A DNA stretch of 35,665 nt, taken from positions 1 through 35,665 of IMG/VR virus record IMGVR_UViG_3300046003_000364; one strand, given 5' to 3'. The notes beneath the pieces are model-generated. The model ran no database searches, had not been told where the DNA came from, and saw nothing but the letters and a program-made list of their open reading frames with translations. The translations under genes and the position numbers were made by a program. This document shows positions 8,801 to 16,625 of the stretch, piece after piece (the stretch's first letter is position 1; the number at the start of each line of letters is the position of its first letter). This stretch comes from a virus.

Positions 8801-11800
8801 AATGGAAAAGAAATTTTTACAGATACAATTTTAACTAGTGCAAGAAATGATGCATTAAGAAAATTAGGAAAATCTGTAACACCAAGTACAACAGGGTTAA
8901 GAATTCCCGCAAAAGCAGACTTACAAGAAATAGTTGCTCCAATTGTTAGAAAAGCTAACCCAGAAGATGTCACCTTTGATGAAATAAATAAACATTTTCT
9001 TAACAAAAAAGGCTTTGAAATTCTTTCTGCAAAAGATACAGGCACTGGATACTCTGCCATTAAAGAAAAGGCAAGTGGTAAATTTGAAAAACTTGCAGCA
9101 TCTACAGGATACAATAACGGTGGAATGATTCCGATGCTAGGAGCAGGAGGAATTGCTTTAGCAGCAAATGCAGCAAGAGGAGCAAGAGGCAGAATTCCAG
9201 CAAACATTGTTGAATGGTTCTCAAGAATGACAACATCTATTAATCAATCAAATAGAGATGATATGTTACAAAATCTTCCAGCAAATATAAAAAGAGGACT
9301 CTCTACATCTAGAAAAAAAATTGATATAACAAGAGGATCTGTTGACCCAATAAGCGGAAGAACTCTAAAGGACGTTTCTAGTTGGTCAACAGGTCAGGGT
9401 GTTGGAAGATTTATGGAAAGTTCAAGACTCTTTGACACAATGAATAATTCAAAGTTTCAGATTGCTCAAAGAAGTCAGGGAATGAAAAGAGATATAGATT
9501 GGTTAAGATCTTTGGGGCCAGATGGTCCACACCCTTTGAAAACATGGTCTCCATTTAATCAAGAAAATGGGGCATTAGGTTTAAGACTAACTCCAGAAGA
9601 AATTCAAGCATCTGGTGGTGTTATTTGGAAAGCCAACAAGAAAAAACTTGAAGAAAGAATTAAAAGAGATCAAGAATTTATTGCTGGTCATCAAAAGATT
9701 ATTGATGATTTACAAGAATCAAATATTCCTACAATTTATAAAACTTCTATAAAGAAGGGAGAAAAATACTTTGATGTAAGCGGAAGAATTGTTCCCAGAG
9801 ATGAACAAAGAATAAATAATCCAGCAGCAAGTAATGAAATTCTTGACGAAAAAGAGGTTGCCCTTTTAGGTGCAAGACTAACGGGAAGGCCAAAAACTAG
9901 AATTGTAGAAAGAGAAGAAGCTCAAGCAAGATACGACAAGGCAAAAGAAGAAATTAAAAAAATAAGAATGTCTATTTTTAATAAAGAAATGTCTGCTGAA
10001 AAAGCAAAGCCTCTTTTAGATCGACTCCATGATGAAACCGAAAACATGGCTGCCTTTGTTAACTGGGGCAGAGGAAGAGAAGTCTCCTATCCAAACGTTG
10101 TATCAAATCTTAGCATGGGTGGAATACTTCCTCAGATGAGAAATATTGGTGGAGAGATATTTGATTCAACAAAAACTTCAAAAACTATTGTTCCAGGTGT
10201 AGGGAATAAAGATACAGTACCAGCAATGCTTACTCCAGGTGAATTTGTTATCAATAAAGATTCTACAAGAAAGAATTTAGATTTATTACGCTCTGTCAAT
10301 AATGGAACTATCAGAGGGTATGCAAAGGGTGACCTTGTTGATTTTGGTAATGGCGAGTATATGGTAGAAGAAGAAGATGGAAATTTTAGCGATCCCATGT
10401 CTAAAAAAGAAGCTAAAAAAAGATCTAGAATGATAAAAACTAAAATGTCGGGTGGCCGTGGCATGGGTATAAGCATGGGAATGGGAGCAATTGGTGGCGC
10501 AATGATGATGGCCCCAATGATCCCTGCAATTGGAGAAAATGCAACTCTGTCAGCAGTTGCAGGTGGTGGAGGGATGGCCCTCAGTGTAGCCAGCGCATTA
10601 CCAATGCTTGCTCCAATGCTTGCACCACTTGCGGCAATTGCGGTTCCAGCAGGGATAGTAGCGGCATCTTTAGCAGTAGTAGGAGTAGCATTATATGCTT
10701 GGAGAAAAACTGTAGATGATGCTGCTGTTAAAGCAGCAGAATTTGGAGCAAATATTGGCGGTACTGCAAATGCATTAAACACAATGGCTCAAGTTTTAGG
10801 AACACTAACTCCTGCACAAGCCAGACAAAAAGCAGTAATGGGAATTTCTTCAGAAGAAGAAGCAACAATTGCAAATGAATTTTCAGGAGTTTTTGAATCT
10901 GGTGCTGGACAAAAATTTATTGAAGATCTTCAAAATTCAACATCTGCTGAAAGATTCCAAAAATTATCAGATTATTTAAAGACAGCAATAGCATCTGGAA
11001 TGATGGATCAGAAAGCAGCAACTACTTTTGCTAAAGCAGTAGGATTAAAACTTGGAGACTCTGTTCTTTCAAATCAAACTGTTTCATCTATATCAGGACA
11101 AAAAGCTGGAACTTCTGCTATAAAAGAAATTGCTGATATGCGTAAAGCGGCAGTTGATGCCGATGGTTCTCTTGCAAAACTTGCAGCATCATCTGGGGAA
11201 GCAAGCCTTTCAAATGAAGCCGCTGGTAGAGCTATAGGGGCAGCCACACAAATAATTCAAGATTATGGAAATGTAATTGGAGTTGCCGAACAGCAATACG
11301 CAGAAGGAACAATTGGTTGGAACGAATATCATACTGCAATAACAGAAGCAAGAACGGCTCAAGAACAATACACAAATGTTATTAAAAAATCTGTTAGCAA
11401 TGCTGCTGAACAAGGTGCCGCAAGACAAGCTCTGGATCAACAAATGGTTGCAGCAGGCTATACAGAAGATCAGGTAGGTGCAATTACTAATTCAACAAAC
11501 ATTGGAACATCTTCCCTTGGCTTTAGCGAATCAAAAGATTATTTGAGGCCTGCATTAAGCCTACTTAGTGGAAACCTAGTGGGGGCGGCATTGGGGATGG
11601 TAGATGCAATAACGCCCTCACAATCAGCTTATCAAAAAGAATTTGTTAAGCAACAAGCAGATGTACGATTTGATAAATCTTTTGGTGAACTTGATTCTAC
11701 ACAACAAACCTCCTTAGTTGAAGAATCAAAAGAAGCACAAGATCTTGCAAGAGAGGTCGATCTTGAGGGACTAAATGAGGCAATTAAAGCATCCGTACTT

Positions 11801-14800
11801 GCTGGAGACATGACTGCTGAACAAGCTGCTCAATTTGGTCAAGAAATTATGTACAACGTTGATGCACTTAAGGCATTGCGAGATGGAGCAAGTATTGCTA
11901 CTGCACAATTTATTACGTTTGCACAAAATATTCCAGGAATTACAAAGGGACAGTCAAGTGATGTTGTTACAATAGGTAAGGAATTTGAAGCAGCTGGAGG
12001 AAATACAGCTTTAATTGAAAATTATATTGCATCCTTACCACAAAATCTTCTAAAAACTGGTATAGAAACACTTAAATCTGCTGGAATACAGACTGGAGAT
12101 ACAGGAAGAAATATTATTTCTCCTGAAGAACAAGAAAGAAGACGAACAGACATTGCATTCGGACTTCAATCTCTTTCAGGATCAGTTGGAGTAGAGCAGG
12201 CAGTCGCAATTCAAAAAAGTGATGCCTATGGAAAAGCAGTTAGAGAAGTAGATGGATCAGAAAAAATCAACAAAGCTTTTGCCAGAGCAGCAGAAGGTGG
12301 GGTAGCTGAAAGAGTAATTAGATATGTAATTCAAACTGAAGGAGAAAATACTCCAGCAGAAATGATTTCATCAATTACAAAGTTAACAATAGCACAAGAA
12401 GATATTATGTCTTTGCCAGATGAAATGATAAAAGGTTTGAAAATTGACACAACAGACCCAGCAGATTTATTAAAGTTTGGTGCTGCTGCAAAAACATTAA
12501 AAGATCAATGGAAAATTATTGAAAATCTTAATCCAAATATTAATATGACTGCAGCAATGGAATTTCTAACCCTTGACGCAGAAGGAAAACCACTTACTCC
12601 AGAGCAAGTATCAAAAAATGTTATAAAACTTAACAAAGCCATGAAAGACTTAGAAAGTGGTAATTCAGAAATTAGAAAAAGAGCAATGATAGATATTGCT
12701 GTTGCTTATAGTGGAAAAAATATAGCAGGAGGAACTCCACAAGAAGCAGCAGCAAATGCGATAGCTGGACTAAGAGAACAATTTAAAAACTTTGATAAAT
12801 TAGATCCAGTTGTTCAAGAACAAATGATTGAAATAAGAATGGGATATGAAGTTAAAAATTTATCACTTGTTATGCAATTAAACAGTGCAATGGCAGCACT
12901 AAAAACTGCGACAGATGCAGAATCAAGACAAATAATTTTGAAAAGAATTGCATCTTTGCAAAGTCAAATAGGTACAGCAGAAGCATCAGTAAAGGCAAAT
13001 CTTGCACCAATTCCTGGCTCTGGATCTAGCTCAGGTAGTAGTGGCAGTGGAGAAAAATCAATAGCCCAACAACTTAAAGAACAAGCAAAATTATCAGGGG
13101 AAACCTTTAAAGGTATATCAAATCTTCAAAATGAAAAAGGATTTAAAAACTTTATAGCTGGCCCATTTGCACCTGAATTTTTAGAATATTTAAGGTCTCA
13201 AGGAAAGGCTGGATTAAAACTTATCAAGGGTGGACTTGAAAAAGTCAGGGCAGCATATGCTGATTATGAAAAAACAAAGATTTCAGACGCCGCAGCAATG
13301 GCAGCATTAACTCCACAAGCATTAGTTAAAGAATCTAAAAAAACTGCTCTCTCCTCAAAATATAATAAACAACTAGCAAACAAGGGTATGTATGCAGACG
13401 ACATAGATGCTATTAGACAACTTATTTCTGATGAAGATCTTCTTTATGCCCAACAGCTAAGAAGAAAACTAAAAGATAAAGGAACAAGTAAAAAAGAAAA
13501 AAGGGAGATTAATAAAGAATTAGAAGCTTTTAAAGGAGAGAGGGAAGCAGCAGAAAGAGATGCTCCTATAATAAATCAAGCTCAAAAGATTTCAGGGTCT
13601 ATGGTTGACATGAAAACTCAAACATCATTATTAGTTGCAGAACTAGGTTTTATTAATGAAGGAAAAACTCCAGAGTTAGCTACCGCACTGGCAGCAGCGG
13701 GATTAAAAGCAGGGGATGCTACTGGAAAGGTAGAACTCTTTACAGATGCTTATAATAAATTAAAAGCAGCAGAATATGCTAGAGATCCAGGCAGACTTGA
13801 ACAAGAAAAACGCGACAACCTTATGGAAATAAATGATCTAAATCGTCAAATCGAAGAGATTAACTTGATAAGACCACTTGAAGATCAGGTTGAAGTTCAA
13901 CAAAAAATTATTGATGGGCAACAAAAACTTGTCAGGGTAAAGCAACAAGAGATTGATGCAATTGGTAGAACCATCGAGCTTAAACAAAGAGAACTTGAAC
14001 CTCTTGATGATCAAATTGAAAAACTTCAAGAATTATCTGATAAAACTTCTGAAGCATATGATGCTCAAATTGAAGCCCTTGATGAAGTGTATAGAAAAGA
14101 AGAAAATATTGCAAAGCTTAAGCAGGGGCAACTTGATGTTGCTCAAGCCCTTTCCCGTGGTGACGTTGCTGCTGCAGCCCAAGGTGTTTTGGGAATGTCA
14201 CAAGAACTTGCCAGACAAAGCAGAGAAGAAGCCAGATCAGCCCTTGAATCACAAAAAGACCTTGCAATTAAAAATATTCAAAATCAAATTCTTGAAATAG
14301 AAAAACAAAAGAAAAAGATTAATCAAGATATTGAAGATCTTCAGATGAGACAAAGAGCGATTCAGGATGATATTTATACAATTCAGAGTACTAAAATACT
14401 ACCTGCTGAAAATGAAATATATAAATTGCAAGGTATGATAAATGTTGAAGCAGATAAACTTAAAGGAAAATATAGTAGTGCAGCTATTGAAATGGAAAAT
14501 CTTATTCGTTTGCTAAAGCTAGCTAAAGAGGAAGAGTCACGTTTAAACAACATTATTTTAGGACCTAATGATGAGGAGAAAAAAGCAGCACCAGCACAGC
14601 CAGCACCCGACCCTTACCCTATTGGTCAAAGCGGGATGCTTTTAAATCCAGCTGGTCCAGCCCTAACCATTGGTGGCGGGCACCTCGGCGGTAGCGGTGG
14701 CGGGGGATCGAATTCTGTTAATACACCACCAGTAGGACCACCAGGACCACCAGCACCAGCATCAGGACTATCGCCAGCACAAAAAGCAGAAGCAGCAAGG

Positions 14801-16051
14801 CTTCAAGCAGCAGCAGCAGCAGCAGAAAGACAAAGAGCAATAGATGCAGGAGCAGCACAAGACAGAGCAAAAGCAGCAGCAAATACAGCAGCAGCAGCAG
14901 CAGAAAGACAAAGAGCAATAGATGCAGGAGCAGCACAAGACAGAGCAAAAGCAGCAGCAGAAAGAGAAAGAGCAGCACAAGCAGCGGCAGCGGCGGCAAG
15001 AGCAGAAGCAACAAGACAGGCAATCGCCAGAGCAGCAGCAGCAGAAAGACAAAGAGCAGCAGATGCACAAAGAGCAGCAGATGCACAAAGAGCAGCACAA
15101 AATGCAGCAGCACTAAGAGCAAACTCTGCGGCACGCAGAGCCTTTGGTGGTTTTATTTCTAATTATGCTATGGGTGGAATGGTAAATTATAAAGGATCTA
15201 CAGAACGTGCTCCAGGAATGATGTATGGAGGATCAGCAAAGAAATATGCATATGGATCTACTGTTCCTGGAAGAGGCATGACAGACAAGGTTCCAGCCCT
15301 CCTCACCCCAGGGGAATTTGTTGTAAGAAAAAGAGTTGCAGAACAATATGGACCTTTATTAAAATCTTTGAATGGACAGGTTTTTCCAAAAGAAAATTTT
15401 GATAAAAACAATGATGAATATGCTCGTAGAAAAAGAGATATGGATATGATGAGGATAACTGAAAAGAAATCTTCCTCTTCATTAAAGGATGCTGTTCAGA
15501 ATGCTGCTCGCGGAGGATTAAATAAAATTAATAAAAATCCATACGAGTACACACAACGGTTGATACAGCCAGTAATGAATAAAGAAGATAGGTTACGTTC
15601 AGGTCTTGAGCCTATTTTTAGAATACAGCCCATGCCTAGAAAACCAGACGCAAGCATAATGCCCATGCCTAGAAAACCAGACGTAAGCATAATGCCTGTG
15701 CCTAATGATAAAGATGCTTCTTCATTAAAAGATGCTTTGGATAAAATTTTTGCGATAAATAATCAAAATAAAAAAGATAGAGCACGCTTAGCCGTTGAGC
15801 CAAACAGATTCAACGCAGATAAACTAAATGATTTTCGTGCCATGATTAATCAAAAAGTTTTCCCAACTATGAAAACTAACTCTTTCAATTCTTCTAATAA
15901 AACAGAAAAGTCTGGATCAATGTATAATTATAATGTAAACGTAACGTTAAATGGCTCCGACATGGATGCAAATGATGTAGCAAACGCCGTAATGCAAAAG
16001 ATTAAAATGACTGAAAATAAAGGTATAAGGAGTAATAACATCCGTGGCTAA
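5879..16051 (+). CDS. Tape measure protein, unusually large and modular
   Basis: At 3390 aa this sets tail length. At roughly 0.15 nm per residue it would predict a tail near 500 nm if the whole chain is measuring helix. Residues about 200-480 match the TP901-1-type tape measure core (AINFRKVYGDAF, QEGGISAAQGANALKSGL). Hydrophobic segments lie near 525-575 and 1535-1610. A motif of the form PGxGxxDxVPAxLTPGEFVxxK occurs three times, near residues 690, 1440 and 3135, separating large inserted segments (about 740-1080 and 1095-1420) of unclear function. A long coiled coil spans about 2640-2895. An Ala/Gln/Arg repeat (about 2975-3080) and a Pro-rich repeat (about 3251-3272) follow. The C-terminal strand-forming YNYNVNVTLNG is usual for these proteins. 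The three-copy motif is known from other phage tape measures; its role is unknown to me. Confidence 0.9.
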   Translation: MANTRVNIDVNINTGDAARSLRQLQAQINSFQSALNTNNRLQGDASRYYSQQIKDLANQSGFFTAETVKMRTAASQLDQTLSKGQGTMRQFVSAKFLKDSAAAAQVLSLANSRASALQTQFVATGAAANGFREAVAIRPLQAFNSEAVVSTQKLAIHRAMLSQSTTSMINFGKNTQWAGRQLMVGFTVPLTIFAATSGKVFREIETEAINFRKVYGDAFTPPEEMEANLEAIKELAKEYTKYGIAVKDTIGLAAQAAAAGSQGADLIDATRESTRLATLGQMEQSQALETTIALQTAFGLQSKELTKTINFLNMVENQTVVTLQDLAQAIPRVAPVIKGLGGSVEDMAAMLAAMQEGGISAAQGANALKSGLASLINPTNRAVEKLGELGININAIVDANRGDLMGTVQGFARALATLDEFGKQQALEKVFGKYQYARLGALFNNIIKDGSQASRVMDTAALSAAQLAASATKELGAIEDSSATKFVAAMERLKLAIAPIGEMFVELATPVLGFLASLVDKFNSLPDFAKKFIGFGTVITGIIIPAGTMFLGLLMNLAGTLTKFGLVVGVAFKGFAQGGLKGSIEAVSQALNYMSLTELDAANASTQLGTSTGIVNQALRDQVPAAAGADAAIDSLSRSYAALIVQMAEAAQLSKVAFVAPGAAMSGAATTGAEAGRRRGGPRIRRNSGGTIPGSGNTDTVPAMLTPGEFVVNKQATAENLSLLHSINKGKKTLGFNKGGQIPGMQYFGATNPQRVVQQASRFWNADSAEFAGMFSTGSKKIIRSSDTPSETRRTVSVAFQDSANGRLTSKQLSQLLGKPERTIQEAATSLGIEQMKLPGISSQLVRAWKKEDVDGYLASLNLRAEKAHFGTKKATKSDIDAAIRLRGTGERAQFAKRLFDADIPVTALTDDWATFSSSLNQAANRGNTRISIEQAIDDILKNKNILELGPAITNAGVSKEQFLTSLIAELKNKNGKEIFTDTILTSARNDALRKLGKSVTPSTTGLRIPAKADLQEIVAPIVRKANPEDVTFDEINKHFLNKKGFEILSAKDTGTGYSAIKEKASGKFEKLAASTGYNNGGMIPMLGAGGIALAANAARGARGRIPANIVEWFSRMTTSINQSNRDDMLQNLPANIKRGLSTSRKKIDITRGSVDPISGRTLKDVSSWSTGQGVGRFMESSRLFDTMNNSKFQIAQRSQGMKRDIDWLRSLGPDGPHPLKTWSPFNQENGALGLRLTPEEIQASGGVIWKANKKKLEERIKRDQEFIAGHQKIIDDLQESNIPTIYKTSIKKGEKYFDVSGRIVPRDEQRINNPAASNEILDEKEVALLGARLTGRPKTRIVEREEAQARYDKAKEEIKKIRMSIFNKEMSAEKAKPLLDRLHDETENMAAFVNWGRGREVSYPNVVSNLSMGGILPQMRNIGGEIFDSTKTSKTIVPGVGNKDTVPAMLTPGEFVINKDSTRKNLDLLRSVNNGTIRGYAKGDLVDFGNGEYMVEEEDGNFSDPMSKKEAKKRSRMIKTKMSGGRGMGISMGMGAIGGAMMMAPMIPAIGENATLSAVAGGGGMALSVASALPMLAPMLAPLAAIAVPAGIVAASLAVVGVALYAWRKTVDDAAVKAAEFGANIGGTANALNTMAQVLGTLTPAQARQKAVMGISSEEEATIANEFSGVFESGAGQKFIEDLQNSTSAERFQKLSDYLKTAIASGMMDQKAATTFAKAVGLKLGDSVLSNQTVSSISGQKAGTSAIKEIADMRKAAVDADGSLAKLAASSGEASLSNEAAGRAIGAATQIIQDYGNVIGVAEQQYAEGTIGWNEYHTAITEARTAQEQYTNVIKKSVSNAAEQGAARQALDQQMVAAGYTEDQVGAITNSTNIGTSSLGFSESKDYLRPALSLLSGNLVGAALGMVDAITPSQSAYQKEFVKQQADVRFDKSFGELDSTQQTSLVEESKEAQDLAREVDLEGLNEAIKASVLAGDMTAEQAAQFGQEIMYNVDALKALRDGASIATAQFITFAQNIPGITKGQSSDVVTIGKEFEAAGGNTALIENYIASLPQNLLKTGIETLKSAGIQTGDTGRNIISPEEQERRRTDIAFGLQSLSGSVGVEQAVAIQKSDAYGKAVREVDGSEKINKAFARAAEGGVAERVIRYVIQTEGENTPAEMISSITKLTIAQEDIMSLPDEMIKGLKIDTTDPADLLKFGAAAKTLKDQWKIIENLNPNINMTAAMEFLTLDAEGKPLTPEQVSKNVIKLNKAMKDLESGNSEIRKRAMIDIAVAYSGKNIAGGTPQEAAANAIAGLREQFKNFDKLDPVVQEQMIEIRMGYEVKNLSLVMQLNSAMAALKTATDAESRQIILKRIASLQSQIGTAEASVKANLAPIPGSGSSSGSSGSGEKSIAQQLKEQAKLSGETFKGISNLQNEKGFKNFIAGPFAPEFLEYLRSQGKAGLKLIKGGLEKVRAAYADYEKTKISDAAAMAALTPQALVKESKKTALSSKYNKQLANKGMYADDIDAIRQLISDEDLLYAQQLRRKLKDKGTSKKEKREINKELEAFKGEREAAERDAPIINQAQKISGSMVDMKTQTSLLVAELGFINEGKTPELATALAAAGLKAGDATGKVELFTDAYNKLKAAEYARDPGRLEQEKRDNLMEINDLNRQIEEINLIRPLEDQVEVQQKIIDGQQKLVRVKQQEIDAIGRTIELKQRELEPLDDQIEKLQELSDKTSEAYDAQIEALDEVYRKEENIAKLKQGQLDVAQALSRGDVAAAAQGVLGMSQELARQSREEARSALESQKDLAIKNIQNQILEIEKQKKKINQDIEDLQMRQRAIQDDIYTIQSTKILPAENEIYKLQGMINVEADKLKGKYSSAAIEMENLIRLLKLAKEEESRLNNIILGPNDEEKKAAPAQPAPDPYPIGQSGMLLNPAGPALTIGGGHLGGSGGGGSNSVNTPPVGPPGPPAPASGLSPAQKAEAARLQAAAAAAERQRAIDAGAAQDRAKAAANTAAAAAERQRAIDAGAAQDRAKAAAERERAAQAAAAAARAEATRQAIARAAAAERQRAADAQRAADAQRAAQNAAALRANSAARRAFGGFISNYAMGGMVNYKGSTERAPGMMYGGSAKKYAYGSTVPGRGMTDKVPALLTPGEFVVRKRVAEQYGPLLKSLNGQVFPKENFDKNNDEYARRKRDMDMMRITEKKSSSSLKDAVQNAARGGLNKINKNPYEYTQRLIQPVMNKEDRLRSGLEPIFRIQPMPRKPDASIMPMPRKPDVSIMPVPNDKDASSLKDALDKIFAINNQNKKDRARLAVEPNRFNADKLNDFRAMINQKVFPTMKTNSFNSSNKTEKSGSMYNYNVNVTLNGSDMDANDVANAVMQKIKMTENKGIRSNNIRG
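14808..14959 (+). repeat. 78-bp tandem repeat within the tape measure gene
   Basis: Two perfect 74-nt copies (14808-14881 and 14886-14959) are offset by 78 nt. They encode a 26-residue Ala-rich unit containing ERQRAIDAGAAQDRAKA. Shorter GCAGCAGCA-rich degenerate copies continue to about 15120. The period is a multiple of three, so copy number can change without breaking the frame. The unit is Ala/Gln/Arg-rich and likely helical. Confidence 0.85.
15629..15694 (+). repeat. 33-bp tandem repeat within the tape measure gene
   Basis: Two adjacent 33-nt copies (15629-15661 and 15662-15694) differ at one base and encode PMPRKPDASIM and PMPRKPDVSIM. A third degenerate copy follows (PVPNDKDASS). It probably forms a flexible Pro-rich linker ahead of the tape measure C-terminus. 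Confidence 0.85.
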
Positions 16052-16625
16052 TAGTTTATATATGGCTGGAAGATCTGCTTATTCAAGACCCCAAGCAATT
16101 GTATGGGCTGATGCATATGAAAAAAGCAATGGCAAATTTGTTCCAACTGGTACAGAATTTGAAGATTTTATAATTCTTTCTGATCACAATAGATCAGAGC
16201 TTTCTATATCTTGCGAAAGAATAGAAAGCAAAAAGAGAATGATTAATGGAACAATGAGATCTTATCACATAGCAGATAAACAGAGACTTTCTTTTTCATG
16301 GAATCTTTTGCCTTCCCGTGCATTTTCCGCATCTGCAACATTTTCTGATCTTGGCGTATTGACCAACAATGTAGAAGATTTCACAGCAGACTTAGGAGCT
16401 GGAGGCGTAGACATTGTAAATTGGTATGAAAATCATACAGGATCGTTTTATATCCTTCTTGCATATGATAAATACAATGAGTTTACTGAAAATACCTATG
16501 GTCATTTAGCAGAATATAATCAAGTTTTACAGGTATTCTTTTCCTCATTTGACCATGACGTAATTAAACGTGGCGGAACAAATTATGACATGTGGGACAT
16601 ATCTGTTAGTCTTGAGGAAGTTTAA
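16044..16625 (+). CDS. Distal tail protein (Dit-like), putative
   Basis: The product is 193 aa and starts at GTG 16044, overlapping the tape measure by 8 nt, with AAGGAG upstream (about 16026-16031). The sequence is beta-rich: FEDFIILSDHNRSELSISCE, a lysine/arginine-rich turn (ESKKRMINGTMRSYHIADKQ), and a C-terminal YDMWDISVSLEEV strand. The N-terminal part reads like the barrel of a distal tail protein, the ring at the tube end that anchors the hub. Position between the tape measure and the hub is exactly where Dit is expected. Identification is mostly by synteny and secondary-structure impression. Confidence 0.55.
   Translation: MANSLYMAGRSAYSRPQAIVWADAYEKSNGKFVPTGTEFEDFIILSDHNRSELSISCERIESKKRMINGTMRSYHIADKQRLSFSWNLLPSRAFSASATFSDLGVLTNNVEDFTADLGAGGVDIVNWYENHTGSFYILLAYDKYNEFTENTYGHLAEYNQVLQVFFSSFDHDVIKRGGTNYDMWDISVSLEEV

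Noticed and set aside
8641-9207. 188-aa antisense frame within the tape measure
   Set aside because: It is a shadow of a strongly coding + strand gene, with no ribosome site and hydrophobic composition typical of reverse frames of AT-rich genes.
10132-10782. 216-aa antisense frame within the tape measure
   Set aside because: The opposite strand of the LTPGEFV and Ala/Gly-rich region gives a Pro/Ala-rich shadow; there is no start signal and no recognisable domain.
14808-15120. Possible CRISPR-like repeat array
   Set aside because: The repeats are in-frame coding units with no unique spacers of constant length and no palindromic repeat.
14718-15134. Leu/Cys-rich antisense frames and a Gln/Lys-rich + frame over the GCA repeats
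   Set aside because: They are artefacts of GCA-repeat low complexity; all alternative frames of such DNA stay open.
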